Assembly (NCBI GenBank): GCA_903917735.1
Contig: CAIXBR010000127.1
Location: 1 to 33,474 of the forward strand
Length of the DNA: 33,474 bases
DNA from: an uncultured Elusimicrobia bacterium
GTDB lineage: Bacteria > Elusimicrobiota > Elusimicrobia > Elusimicrobiales > UBA9959
Direction of reading: 5' to 3'
The notes under the pieces were generated by a model. It did no database searches and was not told the origin of the DNA. It saw only the letters and a list, made by a program, of their open reading frames with translations. This document shows positions 25,670 to 33,388 of this stretch, piece after piece; position 1 is the stretch's first letter; each line of letters opens with the position of its first letter. Both the position numbers and the translations under genes were made by a program.

Positions 25670-26118
25670 ACGCCGCCGCGCTGAAGAAAGCCTGGCTGTC
25701 GGCGGCCATAGCCGCCGGCGGCATAATAATGGCCATAGTGTTCTATGCCTTCGCCGCGGAGGCGCTGCGCATGATGGGGTACAAACCCCCGCTCACCCCG
25801 CCGGCGGCGTATTTCCTCAAATACGCCTTCTACCTGATCGGCCTGTCGGCCATAGCGGTCCTAAAAATTGTTGCCGCCAAGCTGGAGGTGAAGAAAGCCT
25901 CCCCGGAAGAAACGGTAAAAGCCCTGACCATTATGGCCATAGTCCGGGCCGCAGTCTGCGAGGTCCCGGCCATCTCCGGGTTCTTATTGTTCATCCTGAC
26001 CGGCTACACCCTTGACTTCTGCCTGCTGTTGGTCTTTTCCATAGGCCTGGAGATCTACTACTTCCCTAAACTTTCACAGTGGGAAGAGCGCATCCGCGGC
26101 GACTTCGGACAATTATGA
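25666..26118 (+). CDS. Four-helix membrane protein, function unknown
   Basis: A 150-residue protein with hydrophobic segments at about residues 9-30, 45-65, 82-105 and 108-128. The open frame extends upstream inside the peptidase gene, but the ATG at 25666 overlapping the peptidase stop (ATGA) is the evident start. The TGA likewise overlaps the next ATG at 26115. Nothing in the sequence points to a named family; a conserved-looking FPKLSQWEERIRG tail is soluble. Tight coupling suggests a role linked to the peptidase or to the protein-repair genes. Confidence 0.7.
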   Translation: MNAAALKKAWLSAAIAAGGIIMAIVFYAFAAEALRMMGYKPPLTPPAAYFLKYAFYLIGLSAIAVLKIVAAKLEVKKASPEETVKALTIMAIVRAAVCEVPAISGFLLFILTGYTLDFCLLLVFSIGLEIYYFPKLSQWEERIRGDFGQL

Positions 26119-26486
26119 ACATAAAAGAATATGCCCTTGTAGCGGTGGTGGGCGTTTCCGACGACGCCTCCAAGTACGGTCATAAGATCTTCCGTGACCT
26201 GCTGAAAGCGGGCTACCCCGTGAAAGGCGTCAACCCCAAGGGCGGCTTCGTGCTGGGCAGCAATCTCTACAAGAGCCTGTCCGAGCTGGAGAAGAAGCCG
26301 GACCTGGTTATAACCGTGGTACCGCCGGCGGCTACGGAAGCTGTGGTGGAGGAATGCAACAAACTCGGCATAAAGACCGTGTGGATGCAGCCCGGCTCCG
26401 AATCCGACGCCGCCATAGAAAAAGCCAGGGACTACGGCATAAAGGCCGTAACCGCCTGCTTCATGGTGCAGAAAGGCGTTTGGTAA
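26115..26486 (+). CDS. CoA-binding domain protein (YccU-like)
   Basis: A 123-residue Rossmann-like single-domain protein. Family features are VAVVGVSDDASKYGHKIFRDLL at the start (the phosphate-binding loop), YPVKGVNPKG, DLVITVVPPAATEAVVEECNKLGIKTVWMQPGSES and the final TACFMV. This corresponds to the CoA_binding_2 group, related to the N-terminal part of succinyl-CoA synthetase alpha subunits. The cellular role is unknown; in some lineages such proteins are linked to protein acylation or CoA sensing. The start at 26115 overlaps the preceding stop (ATGA), and pcm begins directly after its TAA. Confidence 0.85.
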   Translation: MNIKEYALVAVVGVSDDASKYGHKIFRDLLKAGYPVKGVNPKGGFVLGSNLYKSLSELEKKPDLVITVVPPAATEAVVEECNKLGIKTVWMQPGSESDAAIEKARDYGIKAVTACFMVQKGVW

Positions 26487-27149
26487 ATGTTCCATGAAAT
26501 TTTAGGAAATAAGTACGACGCCTACCTGGCCTTCATCCGGCGCACCATGATACAGGACCAGATAGCGGCACGGGGCGTTAAAGACCCCCGCGTGCTGGCC
26601 GCCATGGAGCATGTATGCCGCCACTGCTTCGTCACCGAAGACATGGTCAGCCGGGCATACGAAGATTATCCGCTGCCCATACACCGCGGCCAGACCATAT
26701 CCCAGCCTTATATAGTGGCGCTGATGAGCGAGTTGGCCGGACTTAAAGGCGGCGAAAAGGTGCTTGAAGTGGGCACCGGCTCCGGCTACCAGACCGCGGT
26801 GCTGGCCGAACTGGCCTCCGCCGTCTATACCGTGGAGATCTTCCCGGACCTGGCCGAACAGGCCGCCGAGAAACTCGGGAAACTGGGCTACAAGAACATA
26901 AATTTCAGGACCGGGAACGGAGCTATGGGCTGGGGTGAGAACGCCCCTTATGACGCCATAATAGTCACCTGCGCGGCAAAACACGTTCCGGCCGCACTGA
27001 CGGCCCAGCTTAAAGAGGGCGGGCGCCTGGTTATACCGGTAGGGGACGAGCCGCAGGACCTGACGCTTATCACCAAAACACACGACGAGCTGATAGAAAA
27101 GAAGATCTGTCAGGTGCGCTTTGTGCCGCTGCTGAAAGCGGAGGGGTGA
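26487..27149 (+). CDS. pcm: Pcm, protein-L-isoaspartate O-methyltransferase
   Basis: Pcm methylates isoaspartyl residues that form in ageing proteins, starting their repair. The 220-residue protein has the family pre-motif YPLPIHRGQTISQPYIVALM, SAM motif I VLEVGTGSGYQTAVLAEL, the acidic VYTVEIFPDL and a late LTAQLKEGGRLVIPVG. Its ATG directly follows the stop of the CoA-binding gene (TAAATG), so it is translated from the same message as the M3-like peptidase. Repair and proteolysis of damaged protein in one transcript make functional sense. Length is usual. Confidence 0.95.
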   Translation: MFHEILGNKYDAYLAFIRRTMIQDQIAARGVKDPRVLAAMEHVCRHCFVTEDMVSRAYEDYPLPIHRGQTISQPYIVALMSELAGLKGGEKVLEVGTGSGYQTAVLAELASAVYTVEIFPDLAEQAAEKLGKLGYKNINFRTGNGAMGWGENAPYDAIIVTCAAKHVPAALTAQLKEGGRLVIPVGDEPQDLTLITKTHDELIEKKICQVRFVPLLKAEG

Positions 27150-27219
27150 AGAGCGGCGGCTCTATGTTACTGCGGATACATGTAACCATTGTGCACTAGA
27201 AAAGGGCACATTGATGTAC

Positions 27220-27225
27220 TAAAAT
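27220..27225 (+). promoter_or_regulatory. Candidate -10 box for the outer-membrane barrel gene
   Basis: TAAAAT, within TAAAATATTG, lies 38 bases before the ATG at 27264, leaving a leader that contains AGGAGGG as a strong ribosome-binding site. An imperfect TGTGC...GCACA inverted repeat (27190-27210) lies immediately upstream and might be an operator. No clear -35 hexamer. Confidence 0.45.
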
Positions 27226-27263
27226 ATTGAAGCATTGCTTTTGGGACAGGAGGGAAAACTCTA

Positions 27264-28847
27264 ATGAGAAAACTTATTATAGCTCTTGCGTGCGCTTCCG
27301 TTCCGGCCACTTTGTCGGCCGAACAGTGGCAGATATTGGGCACCAGGCCTTTGGGTATGGGCGGTGCTTTTGTGGCCGTAGCCCAGGGCCCGATAGCCCA
27401 GTACTGGAACCCGGCCGGGCTAGCCATGGCGTCTTCCAAAACCGTTTCCGGCATGGAAATCCCATTGACGGCCGGCGTTGAACTGACCGGCGGGATAATG
27501 AAGAACGCTACCGACATCGGCAGCATGTCTAGCCAACTCTCGTCCATAAAGGCGGCCCAGAGCGCAACCAGCGGGAACAAGGCCATAACGCCTGACGAAG
27601 CTGCATCTTTCGTAAAGACAATGTCGCTCTTGAACGACATGACCGGGAAAGGGAAAGGCGTACTTGTACAGGCTGACGGCGGGGCCAACTTCAAATTCTC
27701 AAAGGTGGCGGTATCGATCAATAACTTCACTTCAGTGGGTGTAACCCCGTTCATTGACGTGAACAACCTTAACCTTAGCAGGACAGGGAACAGCATTGCA
27801 TTCAACAGCAACTCCGGAAATGGGACCCTTACTAATACTGGGGGGAACAATTATATCCAAGCCTCCGCTGATCTTTCAGCCGCGTTGAGCAAACTGGATA
27901 CAACAACCACTGACATGGCATATACGCTCTTATGCGGAACCACTCATTGTGGTGATGCTTCTATAACTAACAGCATGACATTGGCCCATGCTCTTGCTTA
28001 CTATGCGCAGCAAAATTCAATATCCGCGGCACAGATCTCACAAGCTGCCACAGTAATCTCGCAATATGCCGCTTCTGCCGGCCCTGTTGTAGCCGGAGCT
28101 CTTAACGGACAGAGCTATACCCAGAACGGCTCAAACCTTACCGTGGAAGCGGCTTCTTTCACCGAAATAGCCTTCGGCTACGGCAAGTTCATGAAGTTCC
28201 TGGACGGGCTTTCCATCGGCGGCAACGTTAAGATGGTAAACGGCCGCATGGCTACCAGCACGTTCCAGTTCATGCAGAACTCTCAGACCAGCGACGCCTT
28301 CAAGAACATGCTGACCGACTCCAAGTCCAGCTGGGCCCCGGCCCTTGACGTGGCGGCGCTCTGGGATGTCAACACTAAATATCCCAAGTTCCCGCTTAAT
28401 CCCAAAGTCGGCCTTGTTATAAGGAATATCAACAGCCCCAAGTTCGACATGCCTGACCTTATCGGCGGTAAATACAAACTGGACCGCCAGGCGCGCATGG
28501 GCCTGGCCCTTAACCCGGCCAAGTTCTGGACCCTGGCTATGGACATGGACCTGACCAAGAACAAGACCGAAGTGAACGGCTTCGACTCCCGCGAACTGGC
28601 CCTGGGCACCGAGATAAACATCGTGAACCGCAAAGCCTTTAATATACCGCTGCGCGCCGGCATTATGAAGAACATGGCGGAAAGCGGTTCTAAAGCGGCT
28701 TATACCCTGGGTACCGGCATAAACTTGCTCTATATGCACTTGGACGTGGCCGGCGCCGTCAGCTCCGACCGCACCACGCTCGACAACAAAACCAGCAATG
28801 TCCCCACCAGGGTTTCAGTCTCAGCCAGCTTCGGCCTTCTGTTCTAA
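27264..28847 (+). CDS. TraF/PorV-like outer-membrane beta-barrel protein
   Basis: A 527-residue protein. A signal peptide (MRKLIIALACASVPATLSA) precedes WQILGTRPLGMGGAFVAVAQGPIAQYWNPAGLA, the N-terminal segment shared by PorV/FadL-type and TraF_2-type barrels in which RPLGMGGAFVA is followed by a W-NPAGL turn. The second half consists of alternating polar/hydrophobic strands ending VSASFGLLF with terminal Phe. Roughly residues 167-289 form a Ser/Thr/Asn/Ala-rich stretch of lower GC than its flanks, with two Cys (LLCGTTHCGD). Function could be outer-membrane transport or a surface role; the plug-like N-terminus does not decide. The gene ends at a good terminator and stands alone. Confidence 0.7.
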   Translation: MRKLIIALACASVPATLSAEQWQILGTRPLGMGGAFVAVAQGPIAQYWNPAGLAMASSKTVSGMEIPLTAGVELTGGIMKNATDIGSMSSQLSSIKAAQSATSGNKAITPDEAASFVKTMSLLNDMTGKGKGVLVQADGGANFKFSKVAVSINNFTSVGVTPFIDVNNLNLSRTGNSIAFNSNSGNGTLTNTGGNNYIQASADLSAALSKLDTTTTDMAYTLLCGTTHCGDASITNSMTLAHALAYYAQQNSISAAQISQAATVISQYAASAGPVVAGALNGQSYTQNGSNLTVEAASFTEIAFGYGKFMKFLDGLSIGGNVKMVNGRMATSTFQFMQNSQTSDAFKNMLTDSKSSWAPALDVAALWDVNTKYPKFPLNPKVGLVIRNINSPKFDMPDLIGGKYKLDRQARMGLALNPAKFWTLAMDMDLTKNKTEVNGFDSRELALGTEINIVNRKAFNIPLRAGIMKNMAESGSKAAYTLGTGINLLYMHLDVAGAVSSDRTTLDNKTSNVPTRVSVSASFGLLF

Positions 28848-28867
28848 AAAGTAAAAGTTGCCACATA

Positions 28868-28903
28868 AATAATCCCCGCTAAAAAGGCGGGGATTATTTT
28901 TTG
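28868..28903 (+). terminator. Rho-independent terminator of the barrel gene
   Basis: AATAATCCCCGC (28868-28879) pairs with GCGGGGATTATT (28887-28898) around a 7-base loop, followed by TTTT. The 12-bp stem with T run is a textbook terminator, placed 20 bases after the barrel-protein stop. Confidence 0.92.
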
Positions 28904-28910
28904 GATTTGC

Positions 28911-28916
28911 TAAAAT
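28911..28916 (+). promoter_or_regulatory. Possible -10 box giving a leaderless ABC transporter transcript
   Basis: TAAAAT is followed by six bases and then the ATG at 28923, the same spacing as the macB box. No Shine-Dalgarno sequence is present and the -35 position would fall in the preceding terminator, so the box could be chance in AT-rich DNA. Confidence 0.35.
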
Positions 28917-28922
28917 TAAACT

Positions 28923-29897
28923 ATGGCCGCGATTAAGACAGACAACCTTGTAAAGCGCTACGACGAAGTTACCGCCGTGGACGGGGTCTCGCTGGAAATA
29001 CAGGAAGGCGAGGTGTTCGGCCTGCTAGGCCCCAACGGCGCAGGCAAAACCACCCTTATAAGCATGCTGGCCACGCTGGTGCACCCCACGTCGGGCACGG
29101 CGCTGGTGGCCGGCCATGACATCATCACTCAGTCGCTGAACGTGCGCCGCAATATCGGCATAGTCTTCCAGGAGCCCAGCGTGGACGACCTGCTGACCGC
29201 CAGGGAGAACCTGTACCTGCACTCCATGCTGTACGGCATGCCCCGCCGCGAGATAGACCCCAAGATAGATAAAATGCTGGCACTCGTGAACCTTTCCGAC
29301 CGCGGGGACAGCTTCGTTAAAACCTATTCCGGCGGCATGCGGCGGCGCCTGGAGATAGCCCGCGGCCTGATACACGGCCCGAAGATACTTTTCCTGGACG
29401 AGCCGACACTGGGCCTGGACCCGGCCAGCCGCAAGGCGGTATGGAGCCATATCCGTGAGCTTAAAGAAGCCCACAACACCACCATCATCCTGACCACGCA
29501 TTACATGGAAGAAGCCGACAACTTGGCCGACCGCATAGCCATCATCAACCGCGGCAAGATAATAGAGCTAGACACCCCCGCCGCACTTAAGAAAAAAGTG
29601 GGGCAGGACCTGGTCTTTCTCCGGGGCGCCATAAATGAGGCCGGCATAAAGGCGCTGCCTTTCGTTAAGAGCGTGGAGCGCGAGAACGGCCAGTACAAGA
29701 TCAGCATAGAGAATTCCGGCGCCAACCTGCAGGAACTCCTGAACGCGGGAGGGAAAATAGAGGAAGTGGAAGTGAGGCGGGTGACGCTCGACGACGTTTT
29801 CCTGAAGTTCGCCGGCCAGCAGATCAGCGACGACGCCGACGAGCACGCCGAGGGGATCTTCGAACGGATAGCCGTGAACAAAACCACCAGACACTGA
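28923..29897 (+). CDS. ABC transporter ATP-binding protein, DrrA-like
   Basis: A 324-residue ATPase of the daunorubicin-resistance (DrrA/CcmA-like) type. Walker A is GPNGAGKTT (36-44), the signature YSGGMRRRLEIARGL, Walker B ILFLDEPTLGLDP, and the switch His lies in LTTHYMEEADNLADRIAIINRG, a DrrA-typical run. The C-terminal extension of about 100 residues (VEVRRVTLDDVFLKFAGQ) is also typical. It energises the ABC-2 permease that starts one base after its stop. Exported substrates in the family include drugs, lipids and polysaccharides; here it cannot be told. Confidence 0.92.
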   Translation: MAAIKTDNLVKRYDEVTAVDGVSLEIQEGEVFGLLGPNGAGKTTLISMLATLVHPTSGTALVAGHDIITQSLNVRRNIGIVFQEPSVDDLLTARENLYLHSMLYGMPRREIDPKIDKMLALVNLSDRGDSFVKTYSGGMRRRLEIARGLIHGPKILFLDEPTLGLDPASRKAVWSHIRELKEAHNTTIILTTHYMEEADNLADRIAIINRGKIIELDTPAALKKKVGQDLVFLRGAINEAGIKALPFVKSVERENGQYKISIENSGANLQELLNAGGKIEEVEVRRVTLDDVFLKFAGQQISDDADEHAEGIFERIAVNKTTRH

Positions 29898-29898
29898 C

Positions 29899-30657
29899 AT
29901 GATGAACTTCAACGCCGTCTACGCCCTGCTGCTGCGCGAAGCCAAGATCTACTTCCGCGAGAAGGAGCGCATCATCTCCATCCTGGTCTCGCCTCTGCTG
30001 TTCCTGTTCGTGATGGGCAAGGGCATGGCCGACGGCCAGAGCCCGGTGCCCGGCTGCACCTACCAGCAGTTCATTTTTCCCGGCATCATGGCCATGGTGC
30101 TGCTTTTTACCTCCATCACCTACGGACTTTACATCATCTGGGACAAGCGCCTGGACTTTCTGAAGGAAGTGCTGGCCGCGCCGATATCGCGCGCCACGCT
30201 GTTCTTCGGCAAGTCGCTGGGCGGCATGCTGGGCGCGCTAGTGGAAACGCTGCTGCTGGTGATAATAGGGGCTTTCTTCATCCTGCCGCTTACCCCGGTC
30301 AAAGTGCTGCTTTCGCTGGCGGCCTCCGTCCCGGTCTCCTACATGATCACCAACATGGGCCTGACCATAGGCGCCAGAATGAAGTCCATGGAGGGCTTCG
30401 GCCTGGTGATGAGCTTCCTTACCTGGCCGCTGTTCTTCTTCAGCGGGGCGCTGTTCGACATAGCGACGGCCGCGCCGTACATAAAGGTCATCAGTCTGTT
30501 CGACCCGGTCACCTATTCCGTTGACCTGCTGCGGATAATAATGCTGGGCAGGGGCGCTTTCTCCGTCTGGGCCGACCTGGGCGCCATAACGCTTTTCTGC
30601 CTGCTCACCACCGCCGTCGGCGTGGCCGCCTTCGGCGCGCTGCAGCAGGAAAAATAA
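29899..30657 (+). CDS. ABC-2 type permease, DrrB-like
   Basis: A 252-residue inner-membrane protein with six hydrophobic segments. The segment KEKERIISILVSPLLFLFVMGKG near the start, followed by YQQFIFPGIMAMVLLFTS and RLDFLKEVLAAPISRATLFFGKS, is the ABC-2 signature order, with LTWPLFFFSGALFD and FDPVTYSVDLLRIIM in the C-terminal part. It forms the channel for the ATPase encoded just upstream. Two adjacent ATGs (29899 and 29902) could be used. The thioredoxin-like gene follows 23 bases later and may be in the same transcript. Confidence 0.9.
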   Translation: MMNFNAVYALLLREAKIYFREKERIISILVSPLLFLFVMGKGMADGQSPVPGCTYQQFIFPGIMAMVLLFTSITYGLYIIWDKRLDFLKEVLAAPISRATLFFGKSLGGMLGALVETLLLVIIGAFFILPLTPVKVLLSLAASVPVSYMITNMGLTIGARMKSMEGFGLVMSFLTWPLFFFSGALFDIATAAPYIKVISLFDPVTYSVDLLRIIMLGRGAFSVWADLGAITLFCLLTTAVGVAAFGALQQEK

Positions 30658-30680
30658 TTCAAAGCGGTAAAGGGGGAACA

Positions 30681-31022
30681 ATGAGTTCACTTATAGAAGA
30701 CGAGAAGCGCCTTAGCGGGCTGATAGCTTCGGGCGAGGACGCGCTGGTGCTGTTCTACGCGTCCTGGTGCGGATTCTCCCGGTCGTTCCTGCCGGTCTTT
30801 GAAAAACACGCCTGCGGTCCCAACTGCTTCAGAGTGCAGACGGACCAGGTAGAGAGCGCCGAAGATATTTATTCAATAGATTATGTCCCTACCGTCATCT
30901 TCTTCAGCAAAGGAAAGGTACACACCCGCCTGGACGCCATTCCCGGGGCAGGTCTTACGGAAGAGAAGCTGCTGCTGATGCTGGGCGGATGCGGCCTCAA
31001 GAAAGAGGAAAAAAATAAATAG
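30681..31022 (+). CDS. Thioredoxin-like protein with CGFS active site
   Basis: A 113-residue single thioredoxin-fold domain without signal peptide. The strand LVLFYASWCGFSRSFLPVFE places W29-C30-G31-F32-S33 where thioredoxins have W-C-G-P-C, and YVPTVIFF carries the cis-proline. Only the first active-site Cys is kept; CGFS is the motif of monothiol glutaredoxins, although flanking sequence is thioredoxin-like. Extra Cys occur in KHACGPNCF and GGCGL, which might supply a resolving thiol. Dithiol reduction in the usual manner is unlikely; mixed-disulfide or Fe-S chemistry is possible. GGGGG precedes the ATG. It converges on the flippase gene. Confidence 0.8.
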   Translation: MSSLIEDEKRLSGLIASGEDALVLFYASWCGFSRSFLPVFEKHACGPNCFRVQTDQVESAEDIYSIDYVPTVIFFSKGKVHTRLDAIPGAGLTEEKLLLMLGGCGLKKEEKNK

Positions 31023-31038
31023 AGGTTGGTCTAGGTAC

Positions 31039-32499
31039 TTAGGAACGGTCAGGACCAGAGGATCGGTAAAGAAGGGAAAGAAGGCCGCTCTTTTCAGCGC
31101 CGGTGAGCAGGCTCCAGGCGAAGGCTGGGAAAACCGCGAACAAAGCCAGCAGGCGGGCGCCAAGCCAAAGGCCCGGCCCGATATTATCCTTCAGCATAAC
31201 GCCACAGGTCAGCAGCCCACCGGCCCCCATAATAGCCAGCACCCTACCCCATTCGTAGGGCACCTCGTAGAAGCCGCGGCCGGCCAGGTGCATGAACAGG
31301 GCCATGCAGGCGTAGGCCCCGAAAGTGGCCCAGGCCGCGCCCAGCATTCCGAAGCGCGGGATAAGCAGAAAGTTGGCCGCCACATTGAACGCGGCCCCGA
31401 GAAGCGTAGCGGCCATGATATAGCCGGTGCGCCTGGCTATTATCACCGGGGCTAGAAAATTTATATACAAGCCGTTGAACACATAAGCCCACAACACCAC
31501 CGGCACAAGGCCCAGACCGCCCCAGTACGCCGGGTGTATTATGGGTTTCCCTAATATGTGCAGCCTTACCGCGTCCGCGACAAAAAGTGAAAGCGCGAGT
31601 GTTAGCCAGGACGCGCCTATGGTAAAGAACGTCAGCACGCGCGCGAACAGCGCCGGGGCATCCTGCCGGCCGGAGCGTTCAATAAAGAAAGGCCTCCAGG
31701 CCTGGTCGAACATGCTGACGATGAGCATCATGAAGATGCCCAGCCTGTAGTTGGCCTGGTATATCCCGACGGTGGTCTGGTCCGCCAGGCGCAGCAGTAT
31801 GGGCCTGTCTATAACCTGCACCGCCATGGAGCCCAGGCCGGCCGGTACCAGCGGCAGGGCGAAGGAAAGCATCCTGCGGTAAAGCGCGCCGTCGAAGCGC
31901 GGCTTCAGCGACCTGAGCGCCGGGAGAAGCACGAGGAGCAGCGCCAGGGCGGAAGAGCAGATATTGGCCTCGAAGATGCCCTGCACGCCGCGACCGAGGC
32001 GTATTATCAGGAAAAGGTTCAGCCCCACGTTTAGGACCACGCTGAAAACGCGCAGCAGGGCGTAGCGCAAAGCCTTGTGGGACATGCGCAGGTCGGCGAA
32101 CAGGGGCGTGCTCAGCGCGTCGAAAAAGAGTATCAGCGCCGAATAGGCCACAAGACGGCTGTTAGCCGCGCCTATCCCGGCCGCCTCGGCCAGCCCCGGC
32201 GGCGCGGCCCACAACAGCAGCCCCAGGACCAGGGACACCGCAGCCACGCCGTAGAAGGCCGCAGGCAGGGACTTCTCCCGTTCGCCGTAATAGCGCATAT
32301 AGGCCTGGTCCATACCGTGCTGGAACAGGATATTGAAGAAAGCTATGTAGGAGAACAAGGCCGCCGAGACGCCGTAATCCGCCGGGGAAAGGTAATGGGT
32401 GTAAAAGGGGAGCAGCAGGAAATTGAGCAGGCGGGCGGCCACCGTGGAGAGGCCGTAGATAAGGGATTCTTTGCCTAGCGCTTTAAGATCTTTAAGCAT
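31039..32499 (-). CDS. Polysaccharide flippase of the Wzx/MVF type
   Basis: A 486-residue inner-membrane protein with about 14 hydrophobic segments, the pattern of MOP-superfamily polysaccharide exporters. The N-terminus LGKESLIYGLSTVAARLLNFLLLPFYTHYLSPADYGVSA is the classical start of this family (G-x-x-x-x-R-x-x-x-F-x-x-x-P-x-x-T-x-x-L-x-P-x-x-Y-G). Such proteins flip lipid-linked O-antigen, exopolysaccharide or related units across the inner membrane. No glycosyltransferase or other polysaccharide gene is found in the window, so the substrate is open. It is divergent from the Crp/Fnr regulator with about 100 bases between. Confidence 0.88.
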   Translation of the reverse strand: MLKDLKALGKESLIYGLSTVAARLLNFLLLPFYTHYLSPADYGVSAALFSYIAFFNILFQHGMDQAYMRYYGEREKSLPAAFYGVAAVSLVLGLLLWAAPPGLAEAAGIGAANSRLVAYSALILFFDALSTPLFADLRMSHKALRYALLRVFSVVLNVGLNLFLIIRLGRGVQGIFEANICSSALALLLVLLPALRSLKPRFDGALYRRMLSFALPLVPAGLGSMAVQVIDRPILLRLADQTTVGIYQANYRLGIFMMLIVSMFDQAWRPFFIERSGRQDAPALFARVLTFFTIGASWLTLALSLFVADAVRLHILGKPIIHPAYWGGLGLVPVVLWAYVFNGLYINFLAPVIIARRTGYIMAATLLGAAFNVAANFLLIPRFGMLGAAWATFGAYACMALFMHLAGRGFYEVPYEWGRVLAIMGAGGLLTCGVMLKDNIGPGLWLGARLLALFAVFPAFAWSLLTGAEKSGLLSLLYRSSGPDRS

Positions 32500-32565
32500 G
32501 TTACCGGAACTAACCGCTTTCCCGCGCTAATAGTTTAGCAAATGACGACGGGGGCGAAAATAAGT

Positions 32566-32571
32566 TATAAT
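32566..32571 (+). promoter_or_regulatory. Candidate -10 box for the Crp/Fnr regulator gene
   Basis: TATAAT lies 30 bases before the ATG at 32602, with GGTGGGGG as ribosome-binding site between. The box lies inside the apparent open frame that starts at 32542, which supports the shorter protein. No Crp/Fnr-type palindrome (TTGAT-N4-ATCAA or similar) was seen nearby. Confidence 0.55.
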
Positions 32572-32601
32572 AGGTATTACTCAGCATGCGGGTGGGGGAA
32601 T

Positions 32602-33321
32602 ATGGACAGATTCAACAAACAACAGGCTCCTGACTGCGGCACCTGCCGCTTTAAGCCTAACTGTTTTGTGGTCCGGCTGGACGCCGAAGCCCAGAAGGTC
32701 TGGAACTCGCTGAAGCTCGGGCGCAAATTCTCGGACGATGAGGATATCTATTCCGAGGCCCAGCAGCCGCAGGGCGTTTACACAGTCTGCAAGGGCCGCG
32801 CCAAGGTCTTCTCCACCGACGCCAAAGGCCAGCAGATGATTACCTGGATACGCTATCCGGGCGACACCTTCGGGCATATAGCGCTTTTCTCCGAGAATGA
32901 ATATTTCTGCAACGCCAAAGCCATGGGCGAGACCATCCTCTCTTTCGTGGACAAGAAGAAGCTGGAAGACTTCCTTAACGCCCACCCCAAGACCTACAAG
33001 ATCTTCCTGCGCAAAATAGCCAACGAGCTGCGCGCGCTTGAGCTTAAGCTCAAGGACACGGCCTATAAGCCGGCCCGCTCCAAAGTGGCCAGGGCCCTTT
33101 TAAACGCCATCTCCTACAAATCCAAGAACACCACCGCCCCCGCCATACACGGCCTGAAGCGCACTGAAATAGCGGAGATCACCGGCCTGGCGCTGGAGAC
33201 CGTGGTGCGCACCCTGGCCGAGCTGGAGAAGCGCAGCGTTATAAAGCGCGAGACCAAGGCTATAAAGATACTGGACTACCCGACGCTAGTACGCATAGCG
33301 GACCCGCACGCGAAGAAATAG
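32602..33321 (+). CDS. Crp/Fnr-family transcription regulator with FNR-like cysteine triad
   Basis: A 239-residue protein. An N-terminal C12-x2-C15-x5-C21 (DCGTCRFKPNCF) matches the spacing of the three N-terminal cluster ligands of FNR. A cyclic-nucleotide-type beta roll follows (PQGVYTVCKGRAKVF, RYPGDTFGHIALFSEN), then a long dimer helix and a winged helix (GLKRTEIAEITGLALETVVRTLAELEKRSVI). Further Cys at 63 and 103 are candidates for a fourth ligand, although neither aligns exactly with FNR Cys122. It may sense oxygen, nitric oxide or redox state through an Fe-S cluster. The start at 32602 is chosen over 32542 for its ribosome-binding site and the promoter between. Confidence 0.82.
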   Translation: MDRFNKQQAPDCGTCRFKPNCFVVRLDAEAQKVWNSLKLGRKFSDDEDIYSEAQQPQGVYTVCKGRAKVFSTDAKGQQMITWIRYPGDTFGHIALFSENEYFCNAKAMGETILSFVDKKKLEDFLNAHPKTYKIFLRKIANELRALELKLKDTAYKPARSKVARALLNAISYKSKNTTAPAIHGLKRTEIAEITGLALETVVRTLAELEKRSVIKRETKAIKILDYPTLVRIADPHAKK

Positions 33322-33335
33322 TCTCACTGACGGCA

Positions 33336-33388
33336 ATCGGGTAGGAGGCGGGTGATTAGCTCACCCGCCGTCCTCCCACACCACCTTT
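33336..33388 (-). mobile_element. Group II intron 3'-end fragment (domain VI)
   Basis: On the minus strand, a GGTGGTGTGGGAGG run is followed by a long hairpin whose inner stem GGCGGGTGA/TCACCCGCC is perfect with a 5-base loop, and whose outer stem GGGAGGA/TCCT-CCC has one bulged A in the 3' strand. The A is 7 bases before the intron end CCCGAT, exactly where domain VI has its branch-point adenosine, and the end AT fits the group II AY rule. A proper domain V (with its AGC triad and GAAA-like tetraloop) is not found before it: upstream sequence departs after about 33388. No reverse-transcriptase gene is visible in the 86 bases that remain. Confidence 0.6.

Noticed and set aside
32542..32601. 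Upstream start of the Crp/Fnr open frame
   Set aside because: The extension contains the TATAAT promoter box and lacks a ribosome-binding site, while the ATG at 32602 follows GGTGGGGG.
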